This document shows positions 20,727-30,157 of a stretch of DNA of 64,000 bases, piece by piece. This DNA comes from Terrilactibacillus tamarindi (GTDB lineage Bacteria; Bacillota; Bacilli; Bacillales; Sporolactobacillaceae): positions 1 through 64,000 of the forward strand of contig NZ_WNHB01000014.1 of assembly GCF_009718825.1 (NCBI RefSeq), in the 5' to 3' direction. A program made the translations under genes and the position numbers. The first letter of the stretch is position 1, and each line of letters starts with the position of its first letter. The notes under the pieces were generated by a model, which saw nothing but the letters and a program-made list of their open reading frames with translations, was not told where the DNA came from and made no database searches.

Positions 20727-21884
20727 TTACACATGTGATTTTACCCAGTCATTAACCTGCTGTCTCGTTCTAATATCAATCTCTCTGATGTCTTCTAATG
20801 ATGGGTTAGATACCATTTGATGTTCATTTAAAGCTCTTTCAACTAAGTCTTCTATTTGCAAAAAAGAAATACGCTTATTCAAGAAATGTTCAACAGCTTG
20901 TTCATTAGCTGCGTTCAATACCGCTGGTGCAGTTCCACCTAATTTACCCGCTTGATAAGCAAAATCTAAACATTTAAATCGTTTTGTGTCGACCTTTTCA
21001 AAATGAAGAGCTCCTAATTCCCATAAGTTTAACCTTTTTTCTTGTGGAAGTTCAAGTCTTTTAGGATAACTTAACGCATATTGGATCGGAACGTGCATAC
21101 TTGGCAATCCCAGCTCGGCGATCACACTCTTATCATGATATTCGACTAGAGAATGAACAATACTTTCTTTATGTATAATTGTATCAATTTTCTCATAGGG
21201 GATATTAAAGAGCCAGTGTGCCTCAATTACTTCTAATCCCTTGTTCATTAGTGTTGCCGAATCAACGGTGATTTTTGCACCCATCGACCAATTTGGATGC
21301 TTAAGTGCATCTTCTACCGTTACATGTTTCAATTCATCTCGACTGCGCTCTCTGAAACTTCCACCTGATGCCGTTAAAATGAGGCGGGAAATCGCCTTGT
21401 TATCTTGTCCCTGCATCGATTGAAATATGGCTGAATGCTCACTATCAATGGGGAGAAGGGTCACTCCTTTTTCCTTTACTCTTTCCATCACCAAATGACC
21501 TGCTGTGACTAATGTTTCTTTATTGGCTAGACCAATGGTCTTACCCGCCTCAATAGCAGCAAGTGTTGGTTCAAGACCAATACTGCCTAATACAGCATTG
21601 ATAAGCATATCTGCATCAGGATGAGTTGCGACTTCAACTAAACCTTCAATTCCTGATAAAATTTCCACAGAGGAAGGAACCAGAGATCTTAGTCTTTCTT
21701 TTATATGATCATTTTTTACCGAAACAAGCTTTGGACGATATTGACGAATATATGGGAGCGCCCTCTCAATATTTTCGCCAAAAGAAAGAGCAACGACAGA
21801 AAATTCTTCTGGATGGGTTCCTATAACATCAAATGTTTGAGTACCTATTGAACCAGTTGCTCCTAAAATACTAAGTCGTTTCAT
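20727..21884 (-). CDS. dxr: 1-deoxy-D-xylulose 5-phosphate reductoisomerase
   Basis: Second enzyme of the MEP isoprenoid pathway: converts DXP to 2-C-methyl-erythritol 4-phosphate with NADPH. The [10 protein letters not shown] dinucleotide motif opens the protein, the metal site falls in [11 protein letters not shown], and the [20 protein letters not shown] block is diagnostic. 385 residues, typical. Its product feeds uppS, encoded two genes upstream, so the operon joins isoprenoid supply with lipid-carrier synthesis. Confidence 0.97.
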   Translation of the reverse strand: MKRLSILGATGSIGTQTFDVIGTHPEEFSVVALSFGENIERALPYIRQYRPKLVSVKNDHIKERLRSLVPSSVEILSGIEGLVEVATHPDADMLINAVLGSIGLEPTLAAIEAGKTIGLANKETLVTAGHLVMERVKEKGVTLLPIDSEHSAIFQSMQGQDNKAISRLILTASGGSFRERSRDELKHVTVEDALKHPNWSMGAKITVDSATLMNKGLEVIEAHWLFNIPYEKIDTIIHKESIVHSLVEYHDKSVIAELGLPSMHVPIQYALSYPKRLELPQEKRLNLWELGALHFEKVDTKRFKCLDFAYQAGKLGGTAPAVLNAANEQAVEHFLNKRISFLQIEDLVERALNEHQMVSNPSLEDIREIDIRTRQQVNDWVKSHV

Positions 21885-21935
21885 TCTATCCTTCCTCTCT
21901 ATAAAGCTTGTGTTAAAAAACTTTTGTCAAACCAA

Positions 21936-22727
21936 CTAACCTAAAAAATGAAAAACATATAAAATAGGTAAGACAAAAAGGAGACTATCGAATCTATCGA
22001 ATATACCGCCGTGACCTGGTAAAATTTTACCGGAATCTTTAATATCGTAATGTCTTTTTATGGCGGATTCTGCCAGATCACCCAATTGGCCAAATATGGA
22101 TACAATAAGTGTTATGAACAGAAGACCACCGAATGAGTGAATCGTTTGAGATGGTACCAGCATATAAAGGATCATGGCAACAATTAGTGCAACGACAACA
22201 GCCCCTATAGAGCCCTCAATTGTTTTATTCGGGCTAATGTGCGAGGCAAGTTTTCTTTTGCCAATCGCTCGTCCAACAAAATAAGCCCCACTATCCGTTA
22301 CCCACATAATAATTTGAATGAACAAAACTAGCCATAACTCATGAAAACGAGCTGTTGTAAGAAGTGAGAAACTAAAACCTATGTAAAAAGCGGATAAGAA
22401 AAGATAGGCAATATCATCAAATGTTATTCTGTTTTTCGTAAAAACAATACTTGCAAAGAGGAAAATTAATAGAATAACAAGCATCTTAAGAGCCGATACA
22501 CTGACAATATAATTGTCCCATAAAGGTTTTAATACTAGGCTTGCGACAAAAATAAAGCCAACGATAGAATGAAATTCAGTCGATTTTACTCCCTTCATCG
22601 CTAATAACTCATAAAAGGCGATCACGGCAAACGCAGTGACCAAAATAGAAAAAGGTACTGGATGAATGAATAAGCATCCAAGATAGACGATACCAAAAAT
22701 GATGGCCGTCATAATACGTTGTTTCAA
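21936..22727 (-). CDS. cdsA: Phosphatidate cytidylyltransferase (CDP-diglyceride synthase)
   Basis: Makes CDP-diacylglycerol from phosphatidate and CTP, the branch point for phospholipids. 263 residues, about eight membrane helices. The C-terminal signature KDSGKILPGHGGIFDRFDS is intact. The start codon is TTG (22725-22727), supported by GGGAGG 8 nt upstream. It lies 13 nt after uppS. Confidence 0.95.
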   Translation of the reverse strand: MKQRIMTAIIFGIVYLGCLFIHPVPFSILVTAFAVIAFYELLAMKGVKSTEFHSIVGFIFVASLVLKPLWDNYIVSVSALKMLVILLIFLFASIVFTKNRITFDDIAYLFLSAFYIGFSFSLLTTARFHELWLVLFIQIIMWVTDSGAYFVGRAIGKRKLASHISPNKTIEGSIGAVVVALIVAMILYMLVPSQTIHSFGGLLFITLIVSIFGQLGDLAESAIKRHYDIKDSGKILPGHGGIFDRFDSLLFVLPILYVFHFLG

Positions 22728-22740
22728 AATCGTAACCTCC

Positions 22741-23517
22741 CTAGCTCGTTACTCCGCCATATCGTCTTTTGCGGCTACTAAAATGCTTGACGGCTTCATG
22801 TAAGTCGCTAACTGAAAAGTCGGGCCACAATTTATCTGTAAACCAAAATTCTGTATAAGCGATTTGCCAAAGCATAAAATTACTTATTCGGAGTTCACCA
22901 CTTGTGCGAATGAGCAAATCTGGATCTGGCAGTGATTTACTTAGCAAGTAATTAGAAATCATGTCTTCGTTGATCGTTTCTTTATCGAGAATTCCTTTCT
23001 CTATATCATGAATAAGAGATTTTACAGCACATGTAATTTCATGTCGACTACCATAATTAAGAGCAAAATTTAGAATCATGCCTGTATTTTTCTCGGTTTT
23101 TTCTTTAGCCTGAGTAACAGCACGAAGTGTATGAGAAGGTATTTTATCCAGATCCCCCATCACTTGTACTTGAACATTTTTTTCAATGAGTTCAACAAGA
23201 TAACTTGATAAAAATTGTTCTGGTAACTTCATTAAAAATTCAACTTCATCTTTAGGTCTTTTCCAATTTTCCGTCGAGAAAGCATAAAGAGTAAGGACTT
23301 TTATCCCCATTCTACTTGCTTCACGGACAATTTTTTTGACCGTTTTCATTCCTTCACGATGTCCTGCTATTCGTGGTAATCCTCTTTTGTTGGCCCATCT
23401 ACCATTTCCATCCATAATGATTGCAACATGAGTAGGAACATTGAGGTCCTGAGTCGTCAAATTTTCATGACGATGTGTTTTTGTTTTGCCCCTTTTTAAG
23501 GAAAACCTTTCTAGCAT
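22741..23517 (-). CDS. uppS: Undecaprenyl pyrophosphate synthase
   Basis: Cis-prenyltransferase making the C55 lipid carrier for peptidoglycan and wall polymers. IIMDGNGRWA supplies the catalytic aspartate D36, and the C-terminal RTSGELRISNF and YTEFWF segments are conserved. 258 residues. The ATG follows GGAGG. It is separated from frr by the frr terminator and a 180-bp AT-rich gap that should contain a promoter; a TTGACA is present there but without a good -10. Confidence 0.97.
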   Translation of the reverse strand: MLERFSLKRGKTKTHRHENLTTQDLNVPTHVAIIMDGNGRWANKRGLPRIAGHREGMKTVKKIVREASRMGIKVLTLYAFSTENWKRPKDEVEFLMKLPEQFLSSYLVELIEKNVQVQVMGDLDKIPSHTLRAVTQAKEKTEKNTGMILNFALNYGSRHEITCAVKSLIHDIEKGILDKETINEDMISNYLLSKSLPDPDLLIRTSGELRISNFMLWQIAYTEFWFTDKLWPDFSVSDLHEAVKHFSSRKRRYGGVTS

Positions 23518-23701
23518 ACAACTTCCTCCAGAGTCTGTCTAATATTAAAACATACCTTTCGTTAATTAACCGTTATATTTGTCAATAGACTCGATATTAT
23601 GTAATAGTGCCATATCTTAGTGTATAGAATTTTCATCGTTTAGTAAAGAACGTACCTATGTAAAATAGATTGCTATTATGTATATCCCCCAACAAGATAT
23701 T

Positions 23702-23731
23702 AAAAAGCCCCCTTTACATAGAGGGCATTTT
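23702..23731 (-). terminator. Terminator after frr
   Basis: GCCCTC/GGGGGC stem with A and T tracts extending it and a final T run on the minus strand, starting just after the frr stop. Confidence 0.8.
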
Positions 23732-23734
23732 AAC

Positions 23735-24292
23735 TTAAACTTCCATAATTTCTTTTTCTTTTTCACTCACAGTTTCATCAATCTTTGAGATATAGTTATC
23801 TGTAAGTTTTTGTATTTGGTCCGTTAAATCACGTTGATCGTCTTCAGTTAACTCATTATTTTTCACTGATTTTTTCAAGTTGTCGTTCGCATCCCGACGA
23901 ATATTCCGAATAGCTACTTTGCTTTCTTCAGATGTTTTTTTAATGATTTTAACGAGTTCCGTGCGTCGTTCTTCGGTCAATGCAGGAATGGCAATTCGTA
24001 TAACATCACCATCATTTGTCGGTGAAATGCCTAAATCAGATTTAAGAATGGCTTTTTCCATTTCCCCGATTGCTGTTTTATCATAGGGTTGAATGAGCAA
24101 AAGTCTAGCTTCCGGTGCTGTAATACTTGCCAACTGATTTAGAGGGGTTTGTGCCCCGTAGTATTCAACTGTTATTTTGTTTAAAATGCTAGGATTAGCT
24201 CTCCCAGCACGTATGGTAGATAGTTCACGTTTAAGAGCAGCTAAAGCTTTATCCATCCGATCTTTAGTATCGTTAATTACTTCATTTGCCAT
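23735..24292 (-). CDS. frr: Ribosome recycling factor
   Basis: Splits post-termination ribosomes with EF-G. 185 residues, the usual length: three-helix bundle with the [23 protein letters not shown] and RNIRRDAND signatures. The ATG at 24292 is preferred to an in-frame ATG two codons upstream because the GGGGGA ribosome site needs that spacing. Only 2 nt follow the pyrH stop, so the two are coupled. Confidence 0.97.
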   Translation of the reverse strand: MANEVINDTKDRMDKALAALKRELSTIRAGRANPSILNKITVEYYGAQTPLNQLASITAPEARLLLIQPYDKTAIGEMEKAILKSDLGISPTNDGDVIRIAIPALTEERRTELVKIIKKTSEESKVAIRNIRRDANDNLKKSVKNNELTEDDQRDLTDQIQKLTDNYISKIDETVSEKEKEIMEV

Positions 24293-24294
24293 TT

Positions 24295-25047
<753 letters not shown>

Positions 25048-25051
25048 CTAT

Positions 25052-25084
25052 TTTAAAAATGGGGCACGTATCCGCGCCCCTATT
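25052..25084 (-). terminator. Terminator-like hairpin between tsf and pyrH
   Basis: The minus-strand GGGGCGCG/CGTGCCCC stem (8 bp, one G-U, GATA loop) is followed by ATTTTTAAAA. It lies 31 nt upstream of the pyrH ATG. Confidence 0.7.
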
Positions 25085-25091
25085 TGAGATG

Positions 25092-25148
25092 ATGTTCAAA
25101 GCCGCTCTGTAGCAAAAGTTATTGAACATTCTTTATGTCATTATTATA
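25092..25148 (-). promoter_or_regulatory. Possible pyrH promoter (-10 only) and leader stem
   Basis: TATAAT (25143-25148, minus strand) is a perfect -10 but I see no good -35. Downstream, ATGTTCAA and TTGAACAT (25122-25129 with 25092-25099) form an 8-bp stem with a small inner hairpin, just before the terminator-like stem. Confidence 0.35.
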
Positions 25149-25154
25149 TCTGGC

Positions 25155-26039
25155 TTATTTTTTCATTTGGGCTTGAACTTCTTCAGCAAAGTTTTCTTGA
25201 CGTTTTTCTAAACCTTCGCCTACTTCATATCGAACAAAGCCTTCAGCCGTTGCATTATTATTTGCTAAGTATTTGCTTACAGTAACATCTGGATCTTTAA
25301 CAAAGTTTTGATCAACAAGGCATATTTCTTGGAAGAATTTCTTCATACGACCTTCAACCATTTTTTCAACGATTTTTTCAGGTTTACCTTCATTTAATGC
25401 TTGTTGTTTAAGAACTTCTTTTTCGTGAGCAGCTTCTTCTTGAGATACTTGATCTTTAGAGAGATAACGAGGGTTTACAGCAGCAACGTGCATTGCAACA
25501 TCTTTAGCAACACTATCATTTCCACCTTTAATCTTCGTTAAGACAGCGATTCGGCCACCCATATGTAGGTACGCACCAAAGTTTTCATCTTCAGCTTTAT
25601 CAATGACAGTAAAGCGACGTAAAGAAATTTTTTCACCAATTTTTGCAATCGCAGTATTAATGAATTCTTCTACCTTTTGGTCTGAGCCTTCTAAGTTCTG
25701 AGAAAGAGCTTCTTCAACAGTTGAAGGACTATTTTTCAATAAATGCTCAGCTAATGTATTGATTAATTGAATAAATTGGTCGTTTTTTGCAACAAAGTCT
25801 GTTTCAGAGTTAACTTCGAGAATGACTGCTTTATTACCTTCAACTTTAACTTGAGCTAAACCTTCTGCAGCCACACGGTCTGCTTTTTTCGCTGCTTTAG
25901 CCATTCCTTTTTCTCTTAACAAATCAACAGCTTTGTCAATATCACCATCAGTTTCAGTTAAAGCTTTTTTGCAGTCCATCATCCCTGCACCTGTAATTTC
26001 ACGAAGTTCTTTAACTTGTTTTGCACTTATTGCCGCCAT
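25155..26039 (-). CDS. tsf: Elongation factor Ts
   Basis: Guanine nucleotide exchange factor for EF-Tu. 294 residues: N-terminal UBA-like module with [19 protein letters not shown], then the core domain with the [12 protein letters not shown] motif. The ATG follows AAGGAGG. It follows rpsB across a strong terminator, so it depends on read-through or a promoter I could not identify in the 167-bp gap. Confidence 0.98.
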   Translation of the reverse strand: MAAISAKQVKELREITGAGMMDCKKALTETDGDIDKAVDLLREKGMAKAAKKADRVAAEGLAQVKVEGNKAVILEVNSETDFVAKNDQFIQLINTLAEHLLKNSPSTVEEALSQNLEGSDQKVEEFINTAIAKIGEKISLRRFTVIDKAEDENFGAYLHMGGRIAVLTKIKGGNDSVAKDVAMHVAAVNPRYLSKDQVSQEEAAHEKEVLKQQALNEGKPEKIVEKMVEGRMKKFFQEICLVDQNFVKDPDVTVSKYLANNNATAEGFVRYEVGEGLEKRQENFAEEVQAQMKK

Positions 26040-26198
26040 ATGACATCCTCCTTTATGTGATTAACATGCATACATTGATATACAGAAAACATATAAATTA
26101 ATAATGAACGTGTACTGATATTTTAACCAGTCTCTTAATCAAAAATTATGTTGTTTTCAATCATTTATTTCGTTACATCATTAATTCTCTTCTTTTTG

Positions 26199-26232
26199 CA
26201 AAAAAAGTGATAAGGGTCACACCCCTTATCAC
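26199..26232 (-). terminator. Terminator after rpsB
   Basis: Perfect 10-bp stem GTGATAAGGG/CCCTTATCAC with a 6-nt loop and seven T residues on the minus strand, about 17 bp after the rpsB stop. Confidence 0.92.
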
Positions 26233-26249
26233 CCCTTGAAATCTAGTCT

Positions 26250-27008
26250 TTATTCAGCTTCTACTGGTTCTTGGACTTGTTCTTTTTCTTGAACATTTTC
26301 AGGAGCACTAGCAACGTCTAGTTCTTCACCTTGATTAGCTTCAAGAACGGCGTCAGCTACTTTACCAGTTAACAGTTTTACGGCACGAATGGCATCGTCA
26401 TTACCAGGAATGATAACATCCACTTCGTCTGGATCACAGTTCGTGTCAACGATAGCAACAATCGGTATATTTAATTTGCGTGCTTCTGCAATCGCAATTC
26501 TTTCTTTGCGTGGGTCGATAACAAACAACGCTTGAGGAAGAGTTACCATGTCTTTGATTCCGCCTAAGAATTTTTCAAGACGTGCTAATTCTTTTTTAAG
26601 ACCAACAACTTCTTTTTTAGGAAGGACATCAAAAGTACCATCTTCGGCCATTTTTTCAATTTGTTTTAATCTTGTAATACGTTTTCTAATCGTTTCAAAG
26701 TTCGTTAATGTACCACCTAACCAACGTTGATTAATGTAATACATACCAGAACGTTCTGCTTCAGTTTTAACAGATTCTTGTGCTTGTTTTTTAGTTCCTA
26801 CAAAAAGAACTTTTCCGCCGTCAGCTGCAATGTTTCTAACAAACTGATAAGCTTCTTCTACCTTTTTAACCGTTTTTTGAAGGTCAATAATGTAGATACC
26901 GTTTCTTTCTGTAAAAATGTAAGGTTTCATTTTTGGGTTCCAACGACGTGTTTGGTGACCAAAATGAACACCAGATTCTAAAAGCTGTTTCATTGAGATA
27001 ACTGCCAT
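26250..27008 (-). CDS. rpsB: 30S ribosomal protein S2
   Basis: 252-residue S2 of the small-subunit body. The opening [19 protein letters not shown] and the [12 protein letters not shown] segment identify it; the C-terminal tail is acidic. The start is the ATG at 27008 with AGGAGG upstream; the open frame continues 55 codons further, but that stretch has no S2 similarity and contains the promoter-leader region. It begins the rpsB-tsf-pyrH-frr run. Confidence 0.98.
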   Translation of the reverse strand: MAVISMKQLLESGVHFGHQTRRWNPKMKPYIFTERNGIYIIDLQKTVKKVEEAYQFVRNIAADGGKVLFVGTKKQAQESVKTEAERSGMYYINQRWLGGTLTNFETIRKRITRLKQIEKMAEDGTFDVLPKKEVVGLKKELARLEKFLGGIKDMVTLPQALFVIDPRKERIAIAEARKLNIPIVAIVDTNCDPDEVDVIIPGNDDAIRAVKLLTGKVADAVLEANQGEELDVASAPENVQEKEQVQEPVEAE

Positions 27009-27122
27009 AATGTTTTTTCCTCCTAATGGTTTTATTCCGCCGCTCAAATCATTTCTAATACATGACTGATCTTCAGCACCAATGCATAGATTATTGAGCG
27101 TGTGTGATTGACACCGTTGTTT

Positions 27123-27151
27123 AATATAACATAAACATGTGGCTAATACAA
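27123..27151 (-). promoter_or_regulatory. SigA-type promoter of rpsB
   Basis: Minus-strand TTGTAT (27146-27151), 17-bp spacer ending in TGT, and TATATT (27123-27128) make an extended -10 promoter directly after the swrB stop. It gives an rpsB leader of about 108 nt and separates ribosomal protein expression from the motility operon, which has no terminator here. Confidence 0.7.
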
Positions 27152-27153
27152 GT

Positions 27154-27651
27154 TTATAGCGTCTTTTTTTCATTAATTTTTAATAAGAGGGCAATTTCCC
27201 CTTCACCACGTCCCAAAGCTTTTGCAATTTCCGTTATTGATTGCCCTTTTTGCTTTAAATGAAGTGCCTTCGCTAATAAGGATGACTCATGTCTTTCTTC
27301 GTTAGTTGATTTAATTGGTGGAATCCAATCTGTCACTGCATCATAGGTCACTTGTTGCTTACTCTTATTCATCACATTGTCTTTACCATCAATGGCTTTG
27401 CCTTGTTTTTCATGATTTGTTGGTTCATTTGATTGTATTACTTCGTGTTTCTTTGATTTATTTAGTTCTTGGATAAATCGATCATTCTCTTGCTCCATAT
27501 CTGTCAAATAGGCCGTCATCGTTTCTTCAATTTCTCTTTTTAACTCTTCAGGATGCTGTTGTTCTAAATGCTTCAACCTCTGTACAAGATGAATAATAAG
27601 ATAAAAAGCTAATAAATGTAATATTAAGCTGAAGATAATCCATAATATCAT
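27154..27651 (-). CDS. swrB: SwrB/YlxL motility protein
   Basis: 165-residue protein with one N-terminal membrane helix (about 2-22), a charged coiled-coil-like middle and a C-terminal helix-turn-helix-like segment ([20 protein letters not shown]). In B. subtilis SwrB promotes flagellar type III export activation, linked to FliPQR and hook-basal body completion. It lies directly after sigD as in Bacillus. Sequence in this family is poorly conserved, so the call rests on architecture and position. Confidence 0.82.
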   Translation of the reverse strand: MILWIIFSLILHLLAFYLIIHLVQRLKHLEQQHPEELKREIEETMTAYLTDMEQENDRFIQELNKSKKHEVIQSNEPTNHEKQGKAIDGKDNVMNKSKQQVTYDAVTDWIPPIKSTNEERHESSLLAKALHLKQKGQSITEIAKALGRGEGEIALLLKINEKKTL

Positions 27652-27733
27652 GATGTTTACTTCTCCTTAATTCTGGTTTGTATGATATTCGTTTTAATTA
27701 TTTATACGGTTAAGGTAAAGTGAGCACGAAACA

Positions 27734-28489
27734 TCAAGGTGTTAAATAGTGACGGAGCTTATAAATCGCTTTACTATGAATTTGTGAAATACGTGATGTC
27801 GACAATTCCAAAATATGACCTATTTCGGTCAGAGTGAGTTCCTCATAATAAAATAATGTAATGACCAGCTGCTCTTTTTCATTAAGTCTTTTAATGTCTT
27901 CGCTCAGCATTTTATATTTCTCATTTTTTAAAATAACATGATCAGGTGTTGGAACGGACTTATCTTCAACGTAAACGACGGGATATTCACCTTTATCATT
28001 TTCATATTCTTCATCTAATGAAATGAGATTGGCAAACATATCTTCTGAAACGACTTTTGCCACATCATCGGTGGACATATCACAAGCACGTGCAACTTCC
28101 TCTAAAGTTACAGATCGCAAATATTTCTGTTCTAACATTTCTGTAGTAGCTTCAATTTTTTTGTTTTTTTCCCTTAATGAACGAGGCATCCAGTCTTCTT
28201 TTCTTAACCCATCTATAATGGATCCTCGTATACGAAATGAAGCATATGTATCAAATTTTAAATCACGAGTTGTATCAAATTTTTCTAATGCATCATAGAG
28301 GCCAAACAGACCATGACTCACCAATTCATCTCTACTTACCGAATTCGGTAAACCTAATATAATTCGCTGAACATGATAATGAACCAATGGCAAGTAAATT
28401 TTTAAGAGGTTATCAGCAGCCTCTGGATCACGATGATCTATCCACCGTTTCCAATATTGCTTTTCTTGATCCATTATGGATATCACCAT
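27734..28489 (-). CDS. sigD: RNA polymerase sigma factor SigD (FliA family)
   Basis: Sigma-28-type factor for late flagellar, chemotaxis and autolysin genes. 251 residues with regions 2 (GLFGLYDALEKFD, DTYASFRIRGSI), 3 and 4 (LTEIGHILELSTSRISQIHSKA). The ATG at 28489 is chosen because AGAGGTGA precedes it; an in-frame GTG three codons upstream overlaps that site. Near the distal end of the fla/che operon, where position limits its expression in B. subtilis. Confidence 0.96.
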   Translation of the reverse strand: MVISIMDQEKQYWKRWIDHRDPEAADNLLKIYLPLVHYHVQRIILGLPNSVSRDELVSHGLFGLYDALEKFDTTRDLKFDTYASFRIRGSIIDGLRKEDWMPRSLREKNKKIEATTEMLEQKYLRSVTLEEVARACDMSTDDVAKVVSEDMFANLISLDEEYENDKGEYPVVYVEDKSVPTPDHVILKNEKYKMLSEDIKRLNEKEQLVITLFYYEELTLTEIGHILELSTSRISQIHSKAIYKLRHYLTP

Positions 28490-28526
28490 ATTCCTCACCT
28501 CTTAACCCTTCATTTACAAAGTATAA

Positions 28527-29009
28527 TTATATCTGTTTCTCATCGCGATTTACGGTACGAATCGATAGGATAGATGAATGAGTATAAAACTCAATCGTTC
28601 TCCCGCTATGACCACCAACATCTTCTGCAATAATAGGGATATCAAATCGATGTAACTGTTCTTTGATGGCTTGAATATTTCTTTGACCTATAGATCCCAT
28701 CATAGTCAGTCGAGAACTATTAAACATCTCTGCTCCACCCGCCATTTTTGACCGTAGGCGGGTTAATGGAATGTCATAAGAGCAGATTAACCTAACAAGT
28801 TCAGGGATAGCCGTGTCTGCAAATTTTCCTAACAAAAAATGGCTTCCTGGCTTAGCAATTTTCGATTCTGGCAGCATAATATGAGCCATCCCAGCGATCG
28901 TTCTATCGATATCATAAATAATGGCCCCTACACATGAACCAAGACCAATGGTTCTAAGGGATTGTTCTTTATTTGCGAGTTTAATTTCTGACAGTCCGAC
29001 AAGAATCAT
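28527..29009 (-). CDS. cheD: Chemoreceptor glutamine deamidase CheD
   Basis: Deamidates glutamines in chemoreceptors and partners with CheC in adaptation. The catalytic pair C26 (GLGSCVG) and H43 (AGMAHIMLP) is intact in 160 residues, and the C-terminal EDVGGHSGRTI segment is typical. Adjacent to cheC with a 3-nt gap. Confidence 0.96.
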   Translation of the reverse strand: MILVGLSEIKLANKEQSLRTIGLGSCVGAIIYDIDRTIAGMAHIMLPESKIAKPGSHFLLGKFADTAIPELVRLICSYDIPLTRLRSKMAGGAEMFNSSRLTMMGSIGQRNIQAIKEQLHRFDIPIIAEDVGGHSGRTIEFYTHSSILSIRTVNRDEKQI

Positions 29010-29012
29010 AAT

Positions 29013-29630
29013 TTACTCTCCCCCTAAAGCCAATTTAAATATGAGGTCCATTGAGTCAGGCGTAGGAAGGAAAACAAACTCACCATTCATTTGATGATGG
29101 TTGGTTTTGTCAACAAGGACTGTCTCAATCACAATAACGGAATCCGTTTCCATCGATAATTCGATTAATCCTTCACCCAAGATGGCTGCAGCTATATCTA
29201 TTGATAATATAGGGGGTGATTGATGAATGGTTATGTTTAGAAATTGGGATAAAGCGGATATATATGAACCACATAAAATATTACCAATTTCACAAAAAGC
29301 CGATTCCCCTAATCCGCCATCATAAATGGTCGTATTCGGAATCATGTTAGAAACAAGCATTTCGGCATGTTCTTCCTTAAATAACATAAAGAAATGGCCA
29401 TGAATATCACAATCGATGTAAGTGTAAGTAGCGGCAACATTGTTATCTCTATTCGGTCCATTGACTTCTGAAATAGGAACCACTTGTGCAGAAGGAATTT
29501 TTAAATCTATACGTTTATTTAATAATGTCGATAAAGCTGTTGCGGCATGTGCTGCGCCAATATTACCTATTTCTTTTAAGATATCGAGACGAAGATCCTC
29601 TGAGAAGGATGACTTGTTAGGACTCATCAT
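29013..29630 (-). CDS. cheC: CheY-P phosphatase CheC
   Basis: Dephosphorylates CheY-P and binds CheD. Both phosphatase signatures are present, EIGNIGAAHAATALS near residue 20 and EIGNILCGSYISALS in the second half, so both active sites look functional. 205 residues. The start overlaps the cheW stop (TAATG). Confidence 0.96.
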   Translation of the reverse strand: MMSPNKSSFSEDLRLDILKEIGNIGAAHAATALSTLLNKRIDLKIPSAQVVPISEVNGPNRDNNVAATYTYIDCDIHGHFFMLFKEEHAEMLVSNMIPNTTIYDGGLGESAFCEIGNILCGSYISALSQFLNITIHQSPPILSIDIAAAILGEGLIELSMETDSVIVIETVLVDKTNHHQMNGEFVFLPTPDSMDLIFKLALGGE

Positions 29631-30100
29631 TATGCCTCAATTTTCTTTAAATCATTAACTTCATTTGTGGTTAAGACTTGTTTTAAATTAAGTAAAACAA
29701 GCAATTTATCCTCTTCATACCTTGCAATACCATCAATATACGCTGCCTCAAGTCCTCCTACTATATCTGGCGCATCTTCAATTTGAGATGGACTTAAATC
29801 CACGACATGATGAGCAGAATCGACAAAAAGTCCAACCATTATGTCATCCATCTCAACGATAATAATTCTCTCTTCTGTCGTTTCAAGTGATTCTGCCATA
29901 TTGAATCGCTTATGCATATCAATGACAGGTATCATTAAGCCGCGCATTGTCATAATGCCTTTTACGTAGGCTTGAACATGCGGAACTCGTGTAATTGCCT
30001 GAGGTCGTTCAATGGAAACAACATGATCAATGGATACTCCATACGTTTCTTCATTTAATTCAAAAAGAATGACTTTTTTATTTTGATATAATTGGCTCAT
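29630..30100 (-). CDS. cheW: Chemotaxis coupling protein CheW
   Basis: SH3-like adaptor joining receptors to CheA. 156 residues with the CheW-fold segments FELNEETYGVSIDHV, RVPHVQAYVKGIMTMRG-like strand and VGLFVDSAHHVVDL. The start follows AAGGGGG. Confidence 0.95.
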   Translation of the reverse strand: MSQLYQNKKVILFELNEETYGVSIDHVVSIERPQAITRVPHVQAYVKGIMTMRGLMIPVIDMHKRFNMAESLETTEERIIIVEMDDIMVGLFVDSAHHVVDLSPSQIEDAPDIVGGLEAAYIDGIARYEEDKLLVLLNLKQVLTTNEVNDLKKIEA

Positions 30101-30157
30101 CTTTCTTTCCCCCTTATTTGTCAGTAATGTGTGATTAACTCCCTGTAACCGAAAAGC

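Noticed and set aside
23540-23600. TTGACA upstream of uppS as a promoter
   Set aside because: No acceptable -10 occurs 16-18 bp downstream, so I did not list it as a feature.
27009-27173. 55-codon N-terminal extension of rpsB
   Set aside because: It precedes an AGGAGG-ATG pair at the conserved S2 start, covers the promoter, and has no S2 similarity.
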